A stretch of 64,000 nucleotides of DNA from Oceanospirillaceae bacterium (lineage in GTDB: Bacteria; Pseudomonadota; Gammaproteobacteria; Pseudomonadales; Balneatricaceae). Of the stretch, positions 8,318 through 16,997 are shown in pieces; positions within the stretch are counted from its first letter, which is position 1, and each line of letters starts with the position of its first letter. The notes beneath the pieces are model-generated. The model saw only the letters and a list, made by a program, of their open reading frames with translations. It ran no database searches and had not been told where the DNA came from. The position numbers and the translations under genes were made by a program. The stretch lies in the NCBI GenBank assembly GCA_013215505.1, contig JABSQZ010000026.1:24291-88290 (forward strand). The letters are read 5' to 3'.

Positions 8318-8863
8318 GATTAAACATTTTTTGCCGAACTATTCTTATTCAACTGGCAGCTGATTTGCTGTAAACCGGAAAATGACAGCTGCTGGTGAGC
8401 ATGTAAAACTTCCCTGCTTCGGTTGAGTGGATCAGGGGCGAACTTTAAACCGACAGGATTCCCCTCCGCATCACTTCGGTGCGGTTTAACATCGTCCAAA
8501 AATTGATTGCCTACTACCAGCTGTAAGGTACTGCCCTTATTATTCCAGCGCTTATAACATAATCATTAGTTCGAAATAAATCTGTGTTACTCGTTTCGCC
8601 GATCATGATCTGCTAATTATCCGGTATTAGATAAGGCTACAGACAAAGCATTGAACATTGAGAAACTGAAGGGACTGCTAGATTTTACCCTTCAAGCACA
8701 TTGTGATCGAAGGGGTGGCCCGGACGCGGAGCAGTTCTATGGCCGTTACTTTGACATTATCCCTGGTATTGGGGTGGTGTAAAGGCGGCGCGCAACGCTG
8801 TGACGAGGGTGCATTTTTCGAATGCTAAAACGTCTTGAGCGAGGCTGGAGTAATGCATTAAGT
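8318..8863. other. Decayed stretch without a recognisable gene
   Basis: There is no convincing full gene. A short hairpin CCGCA-tcacttcgg-TGCGG lies near 8465-8485. An open frame at about 8609-8782 (57 codons, containing FYGRYFDIIPGIGVV) has no start with a ribosome site and no family that I recognise; it may be another gene remnant. Confidence 0.4.
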
Positions 8864-9700
8864 TTAACCTGGCCCCACTTCCATATCTCGGCAGATCTGG
8901 GCGGTTTGGTGGGGTAATAAATGAGATATTCGAACCATGTGGTCGAAGTGTTTTGAGAGACCGCTGACCTGCTCGCTGCCAGTAACTACTAAGTAACTGC
9001 CGCCCAGGTAGACCACCGCTCTTTGATTTCCAAATACGGTTAGTGGCGCGGAGTAGTGTTTGAGTCGGTCGTAAAAATACACCCTCAGGGTGGGGTAGTG
9101 GCTGTCGATTAGGTCGGCCATGTAGTCCAGCTGTTTAGCGCGCAGGTGTTTTGGAATACCTGCCCAGATGCCGTAGCCCTGTGCTAGCTCTTGCAATGCT
9201 TGCACCGGCAGACAAATTTCCAGGTCGTTGCCACGTTTTTTAACATCGTGCAGCAGTTCTTCGCCGAAGCTGTAACGCGAGGAGGCCCGGTGCGGTTCCA
9301 GTTCTTGGTTGACCAACTCCGGCAAGCTGAGCATATCGGGCAGGTAGGCAGGTATGTAGCGGGTTTTGCCGCCGCTGATTTCTTCACGCCACTGGGTCAG
9401 AGGCGAGCGTTGGGCACTGTCGTCGACCAGCTCGATGGCGCTGCTGCTGGCAATCTGCTGGCTACCGTCTTTGGCGCCGACCGCGCCCAGTAACCAGTCT
9501 ATCGAGACTCCCTGGGCGCTGGCGATGCGCATCAGCGCTTCGGCTCTGGGAAGGCGCAGGTTGCCTGGGTCGAGAAACTGACTCATGGCGGATCGGTCCA
9601 GCTGGCATTGACGGGCGAATTCGCTGGGGTTTAATCCCGACTGCTGTAGCAACTGCTGCAAACGCTCCCGAAATACCGGGGCGATATCACGTTTATCCAT
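8864..9700 (-). CDS. XRE-family regulator with C-terminal sensor-like domain
   Basis: This is a 278-residue protein if read from the ATG at 9700 (MDKRDIAPVF); an ATG at 9721 adds seven residues. AAAGGA lies 12 bases before the inner ATG, so I prefer it. Residues about 8-70 form an XRE helix-turn-helix (RLQQLLQQSGLNPSEFARQC, LDRSAMSQFLDPGN, SIDWLLG). The C-terminal 180 residues have no catalytic motif that I recognise and could sense a ligand or mediate oligomerisation. The gene is divergent from the desaturase-like gene across 187 bp containing several dyads, so it likely regulates that operon and perhaps itself. I cannot name the signal. Confidence 0.82.
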   Translation of the reverse strand: MDKRDIAPVFRERLQQLLQQSGLNPSEFARQCQLDRSAMSQFLDPGNLRLPRAEALMRIASAQGVSIDWLLGAVGAKDGSQQIASSSAIELVDDSAQRSPLTQWREEISGGKTRYIPAYLPDMLSLPELVNQELEPHRASSRYSFGEELLHDVKKRGNDLEICLPVQALQELAQGYGIWAGIPKHLRAKQLDYMADLIDSHYPTLRVYFYDRLKHYSAPLTVFGNQRAVVYLGGSYLVVTGSEQVSGLSKHFDHMVRISHLLPHQTAQICRDMEVGPG

Positions 9701-9779
9701 GGTTTTTTTAAATCCTTTCATTCACTCTTGTCACATAAATACAGCAAAATAGTGTTTAAATGATTAAATCCTATATAAA

Positions 9780-9841
9780 TTGTACAAGCAAGATTTAGGT
9801 GTAAATAAAGTATAAGAATTACAAATACACCAATAGCGTGC
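9780..9841. promoter_or_regulatory. Candidate operators between the XRE gene and the desaturase gene
   Basis: TTGTACAA, a perfect 8-bp palindrome, lies at 9780-9787. GGTGTA at 9798-9803 is mirrored by TACACC at 9836-9841, and nested inside are TGTAA (9800-9804) and TTACA (9829-9833). The surrounding DNA is AT-rich. These dyads sit where the divergent promoters should be and are reasonable XRE targets. Confidence 0.4.
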
Positions 9842-9887
9842 TTGAAGCTGCCGGCCTACTCTGACGTTACTTACTAAGGAGGAGTGC

Positions 9888-10820
9888 ATGAGTTCAAAGA
9901 CCAAGCTGGGTATCGAATGGCCAACCCTGGCACTGATTATAGGCTGTTATTTACTCTGGCTACTGGTGCTGTATAACCAGGTCAGTTTCGTTCTGGTGTG
10001 GCTGGCGCTGCCGTTGTTATTGGCATTGCACTCATCTTTGCAACACGAAGTACTACACGGCCATCCAACCCGCTGGGCTGCCTTTAATGAAGCGCTGGTA
10101 TTCATACCCCTGGGGGTGTTTTTACCCTACCAGAGGTTTCGTGATTTACACTTGATCCATCACCGTGACGAACATCTCACGGATCCTTACGCGGACCCGG
10201 AAAGTCACTACCAGGATCCACAGCGTTGGCAGAAACTGCCCACTGCGTTGCGTGATATATATAGCTTTAATAACAGCCTGGTGGGGCGTATGTTGGTGGG
10301 TCCGGCACTGTCGATATGGCTGGGCTATAAGGCCGATACCCGAGCCATGCTGGACGGCGACGCGGAGGTAGTTCGCGCTTATGGGCTGCACCTTGTCGGC
10401 CTGGTGGCAATGCTTTGGTTGTTATCTGTCTGGCAGATTAACCTATTAGCCTACCTGTTGGTTGCCTATCTGGCCTTGTCGATCCTGAAAATTCGGACCT
10501 TTCTGGAGCATCGCGCACACTTTTCGGTGGCGGCGCGCACCGTGGTGGTTGAAGACCGGGGGCTGCTGGCGCTGTTGTTTTTGAATAATAATTTCCATGC
10601 GGTACACCATCAGCATCCAGGGGTAGCCTGGTACCGGTTGCCAGGCTTGTATTACGCTGATCGGGCGGCCTTTCTGGAGGCCAATCAGGGATACCGATAC
10701 GCCAGTTATCGGGAAGTATTCAGCGAGTACTTGTGGCAGGCCAAAGAGCCGGTTCAGCACCCGCAGATGGTGCCTCCTGGCAGTGATGAGGTTCAGGCAG
10801 GCGGGGAAGCTCGATTATGA
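9888..10820 (+). CDS. Membrane fatty acid desaturase-like di-iron protein
   Basis: This 310-residue integral membrane protein belongs to the FA_desaturase family (COG3239 type). Its histidine boxes are HEVLHGH near residue 54, HLIHHRDEH near residue 86, and NNFHAVHH near residue 228; these bind the two irons that activate oxygen. Hydrophobic helices flank them at about residues 13-48, 68-80, 140-155 and 168-200. A strong site, AAGGAGGAG, precedes the ATG. The stop overlaps the start of the next gene (ATGA at 10817-10820), so the two are translationally coupled. The substrate could be an acyl chain or another hydrophobic molecule; the sequence does not decide between desaturation and hydroxylation. 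It stands apart from the fabA-fabB genes. Confidence 0.85.
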   Translation: MSSKTKLGIEWPTLALIIGCYLLWLLVLYNQVSFVLVWLALPLLLALHSSLQHEVLHGHPTRWAAFNEALVFIPLGVFLPYQRFRDLHLIHHRDEHLTDPYADPESHYQDPQRWQKLPTALRDIYSFNNSLVGRMLVGPALSIWLGYKADTRAMLDGDAEVVRAYGLHLVGLVAMLWLLSVWQINLLAYLLVAYLALSILKIRTFLEHRAHFSVAARTVVVEDRGLLALLFLNNNFHAVHHQHPGVAWYRLPGLYYADRAAFLEANQGYRYASYREVFSEYLWQAKEPVQHPQMVPPGSDEVQAGGEARL

Positions 10821-11653
10821 TCGCCCAGTTACCTATGTACGACTGGCCGGAGCTGCGAGACCCGCATGACAGGCTATGGCAGCGCCTGGGCGAAGCCTTG
10901 CGCGATTACTTACCGACCCCATACCCGGTACCTGAACGTTTAAGCCGTAGCGACGATCCGTTTAAACAGTGGCTTAGCACTGAGCTGCTGCTCGGCCAGA
11001 CCTGCGGCCTGCCATTCGCACAAAGCTTGCACGAGCGGGTTAGCTTGCTGGGCAGCCCCTGCTATCAACTGGATTGTGAGCCGGGAGATTATTACAGTGT
11101 GCTGTTGTTGGCGCCCGGTTTATGCGTCGAAGACTATACCTGGCTGCTGGCAGCGGGTGATCGTGTGGAGCCGACTAAAGCGGGTCTGCACGGGGTGGTC
11201 AATGCCCGGGATTCCCAATCCGGCTACTCAGCACTGCTGCACAGTTTACTGGCCGGTGGCCTGACTGGTTTGAGCCTGTCCGGCAGTCACCGCCGTTCAA
11301 TTCAATTACTGGCTGAAGGCCAGGCCGAGATAACCTGCATCGACGCGGTTAGTTGGGCCCTGGCAAAGCGTTATGAACCCGCCGCCCAACAATTACAAGT
11401 GTTGGGGCTGAGCCAACCTACCCCTTGCCTGCCCTGGATCAGCGCCCAGACCCAGCACCGCCGAGCGATAACTCATGCTGTGCAGCAAACGCTTCAGAGC
11501 CTGGACAGTGATGTAAAAGAAAGCTTATTGCTGACAGGATTTAGGCTTCGCCAAGCGCAGCAATACTTGTATCTGGCTCCCCGGCTACTCCAGAATGAGC
11601 AAAAACACAACGCCGGTGACTTGTTTGCGAAGGATACTTTGCTGGTTGGGTAA
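10817..11653 (+). CDS. PhnD-like substrate-binding family protein without signal peptide
   Basis: This 278-residue protein resembles the phosphate/phosphonate-binding PhnD-type fold (PF12974). The opening LPMYDWPE, the following LLLGQTCGLPFAQ, and the later GLHGVVNARDSQSGYSALLHSLL are characteristic of a subgroup found as lone genes in proteobacteria. It has no signal peptide or lipobox, so it probably stays in the cytoplasm and is not part of an importer; no permease or ATPase of that type is nearby. Its start overlaps the desaturase stop by four bases, so a shared process is likely. The ligand is unknown; it could be a soluble partner or sensor for the desaturase reaction. Confidence 0.72.
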   Translation: MIAQLPMYDWPELRDPHDRLWQRLGEALRDYLPTPYPVPERLSRSDDPFKQWLSTELLLGQTCGLPFAQSLHERVSLLGSPCYQLDCEPGDYYSVLLLAPGLCVEDYTWLLAAGDRVEPTKAGLHGVVNARDSQSGYSALLHSLLAGGLTGLSLSGSHRRSIQLLAEGQAEITCIDAVSWALAKRYEPAAQQLQVLGLSQPTPCLPWISAQTQHRRAITHAVQQTLQSLDSDVKESLLLTGFRLRQAQQYLYLAPRLLQNEQKHNAGDLFAKDTLLVG

Positions 11654-11831
11654 TGCCGTTCGTAAGTTCCTTAATATCAATAATGGGCTTGGTTCCTCAC
11701 TAGCATGCTACATGGTATCAATGCTTTCTTTGCAGGACCGCCGTTAACACCTCCGCTCTAACAGAGGTTTGATGGACTTCCCCTGGCTGTATCAAGAGTG
11801 AATGCTCTGCAGCCCCTTTATCTGCCAGACT

Positions 11832-11936
11832 CTAACGCTTAAGTAAGGGTTTCAAGAACAGTCCCGTATATGAGTGATCATCCGCCGCCACTTCCTCCGG
11901 GGTGTCTGTGGCTATGAAAAGGCCGCCCTTAGGATA
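11832..11936 (-). pseudogene. C-terminal fragment of UvrA
   Basis: On the minus strand about 34 codons ending in a stop read PKGGLFIATDTPEEVAAD and then SYTGLFLKPLL. This is the extreme C-terminus of UvrA (compare GGGxIVAxGTPEEVA...SYTGxFLKPLL), the excinuclease ABC subunit of about 940 residues. Everything upstream is missing, so this is a relic. In many gammaproteobacteria uvrA lies next to ssb, divergently; here the fragment lies 10.7 kb away from ssb. Confidence 0.75.
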
Positions 11937-12761
11937 TATAGACTTAAGCATTATTTCAGAGGTGGTACCTCTGAGCGGGGTAAAGATGACTCGTGCCCGC
12001 GTGCAACAGGTCTGTTGCGAAGACACCCCTTACTAGCGCTGCATATCACCCGTGGTCAGGAAGGGTTTTCTCTGTGGTTTTGTTAAATTCACTCAGCAAA
12101 ACGATTAACATCGACGACAGTGGATGTTAGATAAATTGGCACAAATAAACGCTGTCTTTTGTATCGACGCTTGTGCCTCTGCCATTATGTCAAACCACTA
12201 TCAACTTTGCTGCTAGCTACATAGTTCAAGCTGAAATATCCCCCAGCACTTTAACTAAACCCTTTGTTATTGAGTACAAAAGTATCATTAACCAGTTGTT
12301 TAGGGGAATTTAACACTGCTGTTTAAGGTATATAGAGACTGATTAATTTTTTTCTGCTCATAGGCGCTAAGCCGCTTAGGTGCAGACTTGCTGATAGTTT
12401 TTCTGTGGCTGCAAACTGATCCTGTATTGATCTGTACTGTTGTGACGAGGGCGACATTAAGGGAGTGTTAATTGTTATCTGAACTATTTTTGTGCAATGA
12501 TACAAAGGTTAGTGTGTGAATTATAAGCACTAGTCACTCTTGCATGGCTATTGTTTAAGCCGGTACGGTTTTAGAAACAGTAAGTTAATTACTATTGCTT
12601 ACTCGTAGTGAAAAATTGTGCATATAGTGTTTGAATGCTGATTCGAGAGTTCAATTGCAGTCATTATCTATGCCAGTGCGCGTCTTATACTGGCACTGAA
12701 TGTGTCTGATAATAATAACAAGAGTTTTGCTCTTCGCGATAAATAATACATGGAGTTTATG
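11937..12761. other. Long leader before proX with dyads
   Basis: No gene is recognised. Dyads seen are CAGAGGT-ggt-ACCTCTG (about 11957-11973), GCAACAG-gt-CTGTTGC (about 12003-12018), and TGCCAGT ... ACTGGCA at 12671-12695. The last lies about 65 bases before the proX start codon and could be a 5' leader structure or an operator. AT content rises towards proX. Confidence 0.4.
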
Positions 12762-13766
12762 ATGACATTTTCATCTATTACCAAACGAACACTGTTAACT
12801 GCAGCAATAGTTTTATCTTCTTCTCAGGTTTGGGCGCAATGTGGCACCGTCACTATTGCTGAAATGAATTGGCCCTCCGCTGAATTCGCTGCCAACCTCG
12901 ATAAAATAATTCTAACCGAAGGTTATGGTTGCAACGTCGAGTTAGTCCCTGGTGCCACCAACACTACTTTCGCCTCGATGGAAGCTAAGGGGCAGCCGGA
13001 CATAGCTCCGGAGTTTTGGACCAATGCAGTGACAGTGAGAATGAAAGCTGCCGAAGAAAAAGGCGACCTGACGGTTGGTGTACAACTAGTATCGGATGCC
13101 TCTGAGGGGTGGTTTATTTCTGACGCAATAGCTAAGGCGCACCCAGAACTTAAAACCGTGGCTGACGTGTTGGCGCACCCTGAGTTATTCCCCAGTAAAG
13201 AGGATTCCTCTAAGGGGGCCTTTATGAATTGCCCTTCGGGCTGGGGTTGTGAAACGGTTAACACAAATTTGGTTAAAGACAGTGCCTTCAACTTTGCCAA
13301 GGCCGGTTTCGATGTTATTGATCCGGGTTCTTCATCGGGTCTGGATGGAGCCATTGCCAAAGCTTCGCAAAGAGGAGAGGCGTGGTTTGGCTACTATTGG
13401 CAGCCGACGGTGAATGTCAGTAAATATAATTTGAAAAAATTGGATTTTGCCACCAGCTTTGACCAAAAACATTGGGATGATTGTCTGGTCAGCGAGGATT
13501 GCGAAAGTCCACAGCGCTCCAGTTGGACGAAGTCAAAAGTGAATACAGTCGTAGTGACTAAATTTGCCCAAGCCAATCCAGAGGTTATGGAATATCTGAA
13601 CAAACGTACTTATAGCTCGGCTCAGGTAGGACCGACGCTGGTATATATGGATGAAAACCAAGCCAATGGTGAAGATGCTGCCTACGAATTTCTGAAAGCT
13701 AACCAGGATCTTTGGTCTGCCTGGGTACCTGCAGACGTTGCCGAAAAGATTAGAAAGGCACTCTGA
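12762..13766 (+). CDS. proX: Glycine betaine/proline-type ABC importer, periplasmic binding protein
   Basis: ProX/OpuAC-family proteins capture betaines in the periplasm and deliver them to the ProW-ProV complex. The ATG at 12762 is preferred because GGAG at 12752-12755 lies six bases upstream; in-frame ATGs at 12750 and 12759 are less well placed. A Sec signal peptide runs to about residue 26 (TAAIVLSSSQVWA, then QCGTV). The mature part has the family features PDIAPEFWTNAV, EGWFISD, GWGCETVN, SGLDGAIAKASQRGEAWFGYYWQPT and several tryptophans of the kind that cage quaternary ammonium groups. It has 334 residues, close to E. coli ProX. It is first in the order X-W-V, unlike E. coli V-W-X, with a hairpin before the permease gene. 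Substrates other than glycine betaine, such as choline, carnitine or histidine betaine, are possible. Confidence 0.92.
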   Translation: MTFSSITKRTLLTAAIVLSSSQVWAQCGTVTIAEMNWPSAEFAANLDKIILTEGYGCNVELVPGATNTTFASMEAKGQPDIAPEFWTNAVTVRMKAAEEKGDLTVGVQLVSDASEGWFISDAIAKAHPELKTVADVLAHPELFPSKEDSSKGAFMNCPSGWGCETVNTNLVKDSAFNFAKAGFDVIDPGSSSGLDGAIAKASQRGEAWFGYYWQPTVNVSKYNLKKLDFATSFDQKHWDDCLVSEDCESPQRSSWTKSKVNTVVVTKFAQANPEVMEYLNKRTYSSAQVGPTLVYMDENQANGEDAAYEFLKANQDLWSAWVPADVAEKIRKAL

Positions 13767-13879
13767 AGTTAGCAGGTTCTACATTACTAGTTTGGCTATA
13801 GCTCTGAGATAAAGGGCTATGGCAGGCTAGTGAGTGATTACTTGTCGGTGTTACAGAATTTTTAAGTGCAGCTAAAAGA

Positions 13880-13916
13880 TTAGCGGGTAAGCGTTATCAT
13901 ACTCGCTAATTTTTTT
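13880..13916 (+). terminator. Terminator-like hairpin between proX and proW
   Basis: TTAGCGGGT pairs with ACTCGCTAA (nine pairs, one G-U) around a 12-base loop and is followed directly by a seven-T run. It lies 22 bases before the proW start. It would stop or thin transcription after proX. Confidence 0.75.
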
Positions 13917-13937
13917 CTATTGCCAGAGGTAGATGCA

Positions 13938-14825
13938 GTGAGTTGGTCAGAATTTCCCAGTATGTCCAGAACAGATTTACGCAGTTTACGTAGATCTATT
14001 GATGAGAGCTTTCGAGACTTTACCCAAGAATACGGAGAGAGTTTAGAGAGATTTTTTGATCCGTTACTTGAATTCCTTATTTTCAGTGAAAGACTGTTGC
14101 TCAGTACTCCCTGGCCGCTGATGATCGCGATTTGTGCCGCTCTGGCTTTTCTGGCCAGTCGCAGTTGGAAAATTGTCCTCGGGGTGTTAGTGGCCTTTAT
14201 CCTGATAGGCTATCTGGGTATGTGGCAAGATACCATGCGCACCTTATCAATCATCACTGTTTGTACTATGGTGGCCATTGCCGTGGGCATTCCTATAGGC
14301 ATCGCTATGGCGCGCTCCAACAAATTACAGGCGCTTATCTCACCGGTATTAGATGTGATGCAAACTATGCCTAGTTTCGTCTATTTGATCCCGGTAGTGA
14401 TGTTATTGGGTATAGGCAAAGTACCAGGGCTAATAGCCGTGATCATCTATGCTTTACCCCCTATAGTACGACTGACCAACCTGGGGATACGCCAGGTGGA
14501 CCCGGATGTTATAGAAGCTGCCGATGCATTTGGTTGTAGTAGCTGGCAAAAGTTGGTAAATATCCAGATGCCATTAGCACTGCCGTCAATTTTTGCTGGC
14601 GTTAATCAAACCATCATGATGTCGTTGTCGATGGTGGTCATCGCCTCGATGATCGGAGTGAAAGGTTTGGGGCAGCCAGTGTTAAAGGCCATTACCAACC
14701 AGTATTTCTCAATGGGTTTGCTGAATGGCTTTGCTATTGTCGCAATCGCTATAATATTTGACCGGGTTTCCCAGCAATACGGAAGGCGGATACAGCTGCA
14801 TCGCCAGGGTGATCACAATGGATAA
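13938..14825 (+). CDS. proW: Glycine betaine/proline-type ABC importer, permease
   Basis: This inner-membrane permease forms the channel of the betaine importer. The GTG at 13938 is chosen because AGAGGT lies seven bases upstream; a TTG at 13920 is possible. It has 295 residues. A hydrophilic N-terminus of about 50 residues is followed by membrane helices, and the BPD_transp_1 domain contains the EAA-type loop EAADAFGCSSWQKLVNIQMPLALPSIFAGVNQ in two recognisable parts (EAADAFG and IQMPLALPSI), which docks on ProV. MARSNKLQ, PVVMLLGIGKVPGLIAV and SMVVIASMIG match ProW. It overlaps proV by eight bases. Confidence 0.93.
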   Translation: MSWSEFPSMSRTDLRSLRRSIDESFRDFTQEYGESLERFFDPLLEFLIFSERLLLSTPWPLMIAICAALAFLASRSWKIVLGVLVAFILIGYLGMWQDTMRTLSIITVCTMVAIAVGIPIGIAMARSNKLQALISPVLDVMQTMPSFVYLIPVVMLLGIGKVPGLIAVIIYALPPIVRLTNLGIRQVDPDVIEAADAFGCSSWQKLVNIQMPLALPSIFAGVNQTIMMSLSMVVIASMIGVKGLGQPVLKAITNQYFSMGLLNGFAIVAIAIIFDRVSQQYGRRIQLHRQGDHNG

Positions 14826-15855
14826 GCTTAAACAGCCGAAGATAAAAATAGTTAACTTGTCTAAAGTATTTGGCAGGGCGCCGAAAAAAATGCTGCAGTT
14901 GGTGCAGCAGGGAATGGATAAAACCGAGCTATTGACCAAGCACCGGCATGTACTTGCACTGGATAACATTAATATGGAGCTGCAAGAGCACTCTATTGAG
15001 GTGATTATGGGGTTGTCGGGCTCTGGTAAGTCAACGTTAATACGCCATATTAATAGATTGATAGCCCCAACGGTGGGGGAAGTGTTGGTCGATGGAGAAA
15101 ACATCTGTGGCATGAGCGCGACTCAACTGCGGCGCTTCAGGCAGAAAAAGACCGCTATGGTGTTTCAGAACTTCGCCCTGCTACCGCATCGTACCGTGAT
15201 AGATAACATCAGTTTTGGCTTGCAGGTACAAGGTCAGAGTGAAGCTCGGATAAAACGCAGCAGTCACTACTGGCTGGAGCGGGTTGGATTGACTGGCTAT
15301 GAAAAACACTATCCCGCCCAACTCTCCGGCGGGATGCAGCAACGCGTGGGGTTGGCCAGGGCGCTGGCCTGTGATGCCGATATCCTGATGATGGATGAAG
15401 CCTTTAGCGCCTTAGACCCACTGATTCGCTCTGATATGCAAAACATATTGCTCGAGCTGCAGACCGAGTTGAAAAAAACCATTGTATTTATAACCCATGA
15501 TTTGGATGAAGCGTTAAAAATTGGTGACCGTATCGCGATTTTAAATCAGGGCAAGTTAATTCAGCAGGGCACTGCTGACGATATCTTACTGCACCCAGCA
15601 GACGACTACGTGAGAAGATTTGTCGCTGATGTTAATCGTACCGGTGTGTTGCGGGCCCGCTCGATAATGGATGTAAAAATACAGTCCAATCCGGATTTCA
15701 GCAATACAGTGGTCGTTAAAGAAGACGACACCGTCAGGGAAGTGCTGCACAGTATGTTGAGTGCCGACTCTTATAATGCGTTGGTCACGAACCAGAATGG
15801 TAAGGCTGTAGGGCGTATTGATTCAGAGATGTTGGCGGCAGCGGTCAACAATTAA
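14818..15855 (+). CDS. proV: Glycine betaine/proline-type ABC importer, ATPase
   Basis: ProV hydrolyses ATP to drive uptake. The ATG at 14818 sits inside the end of proW, with CAGGGT upstream. The 345-residue protein has Walker A GLSGSGKST, Q-loop MVFQNFALLPHRT, ABC signature LSGGMQQRVGLARAL, Walker B ILMMDEAFSALDP and the switch histidine in FITHDLDEAL. The C-terminal 65 residues resemble a single CBS-type half module (TVREVLHSMLSADSYNALV), shorter than the paired CBS region of E. coli ProV (400 aa). Such domains gate the transporter by ionic strength in OpuA. With proX and proW it completes an osmoprotectant or quaternary-amine importer. Confidence 0.94.
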   Translation: MDKLKQPKIKIVNLSKVFGRAPKKMLQLVQQGMDKTELLTKHRHVLALDNINMELQEHSIEVIMGLSGSGKSTLIRHINRLIAPTVGEVLVDGENICGMSATQLRRFRQKKTAMVFQNFALLPHRTVIDNISFGLQVQGQSEARIKRSSHYWLERVGLTGYEKHYPAQLSGGMQQRVGLARALACDADILMMDEAFSALDPLIRSDMQNILLELQTELKKTIVFITHDLDEALKIGDRIAILNQGKLIQQGTADDILLHPADDYVRRFVADVNRTGVLRARSIMDVKIQSNPDFSNTVVVKEDDTVREVLHSMLSADSYNALVTNQNGKAVGRIDSEMLAAAVNN

Positions 15856-16047
15856 GCTTTTTCCAAGTCATCTTAAAAAATAAAATAAGTCGGTGTTTAT
15901 CTGGCGTCTTGAGTGTATTCGCTCTAAAGTAGCCTTCAGCCACAAATGAAGTCCGGGCCGAATTGTATCAGTTGTTTCTCCGCTCTCTTGACGAGGATGC
16001 ACTCAGCGCTTAAATAATCTTCTAAATACAGTTGTGATAGGTATCTA

Positions 16048-16956
16048 ATGGTTCAATGGTCCAGCAATAAACCAATAAAAATTTTAGTGACAGGGCCGAA
16101 AGAACAAGTCGGGCGGGCGCTGTTGGCAGCGGATAACAGCGCCGGTGTCTTCGAAGTGATAGGGGCTAGTTCACATGCTCCAAATTTACGCGACAAGCAT
16201 GTAGTTACACAAGTATTAGAACAGAGTAACCCCGACTTCGTCGTCAATACGCTGGGCTATAATTCGGTAGTGGTCAGCGAGAAAAAAGTTGATTTGTGTT
16301 ACTTACTAAATCGCGATTTCCTGTCTATATTAGCGCAAGTTTGCGCTGAAAAAAATATTCCCATTATTCATTTATCCACCGACCACGTATTTGATGGTCA
16401 CTACGCCAGCGGGTATAGCGAAGATGATCAGACTATTCCGTTGGGGAACTTCGGTAAGAGTAAATGGGAAGGTGAGGAAATGCTACGCAAGCATTTACCG
16501 CAACATTTTATATTGCGGGTCAGCTGGTTATTTTCGCAGTGGGGCGAAAACTTTCTTACCCGTTCACTGGCCCAGGCGCGTACTGAAAAAGTAATGTACG
16601 CTGCGGATGATCGAGTGGGCTGCCCGACATCTGCTGCTGATATTGCCAGAGTTATTTTTGCGGTCATCAGGCAGCTAAACGATGCTGCGGACGCCTGGGG
16701 AACCTACCACTATTGTGGTGGCGAAGTGAGTACCAGATTTAAATTTTTAGAGGCAATCTACGACAGGGCTAAGCAACAAGAGCAGCTGTTAACCCAGAGC
16801 CTGATTTCAGTGCCGCGCACAGAGTTGTACGCCAATGCCGAGCGCCCAGCTTCATCAGTGTTGAACTGTAAAAAGCTGCTGCGAAATTTTGGTATTCACC
16901 AGCGCCCCTGGCGCACAGAGTTAAGCAAAGTCATGGATTCTATTTACAGCAACTAA
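16048..16956 (+). CDS. RmlD-like NAD(P)-dependent sugar-nucleotide reductase family protein
   Basis: This 302-residue protein has the extended SDR/RmlD fold. The nucleotide-binding start is KILVTGPKEQVGRALL (residues about 11-25), followed by VVNTLGYNSV and HLSTDHVFDG (residues about 108-117, normally STDYVFDG). RmlD enzymes reduce dTDP-4-dehydrorhamnose to dTDP-rhamnose. The catalytic YxxxK motif, normally YGxSK, is FGKSK here (Phe135, Lys139), so the proton-donating tyrosine is missing. This argues for altered or lost reductase activity. No rmlA, rmlB or rmlC lies nearby. The start ATG has only a weak ribosome site. It stands alone between proV and a convergent sirB2-like gene. Confidence 0.75.
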   Translation: MVQWSSNKPIKILVTGPKEQVGRALLAADNSAGVFEVIGASSHAPNLRDKHVVTQVLEQSNPDFVVNTLGYNSVVVSEKKVDLCYLLNRDFLSILAQVCAEKNIPIIHLSTDHVFDGHYASGYSEDDQTIPLGNFGKSKWEGEEMLRKHLPQHFILRVSWLFSQWGENFLTRSLAQARTEKVMYAADDRVGCPTSAADIARVIFAVIRQLNDAADAWGTYHYCGGEVSTRFKFLEAIYDRAKQQEQLLTQSLISVPRTELYANAERPASSVLNCKKLLRNFGIHQRPWRTELSKVMDSIYSN

Positions 16957-16997
16957 AACTGTTCCTCTGGCGCGTTATGGTCGTGCTTGGATTACCG

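Noticed and set aside
8864..9700. Phage repressor and prophage remnant
   Set aside because: The XRE protein is divergent from a metabolic operon and no phage genes are nearby.
9888..10820. Beta-carotene ketolase or hydroxylase
   Set aside because: The histidine-box spacing fits the general desaturase family and no carotenoid genes lie nearby; the substrate was left open.
10817..11653. Phosphonate importer component
   Set aside because: There is no signal peptide, no permease and no ATPase of that type; only the fold is supported.
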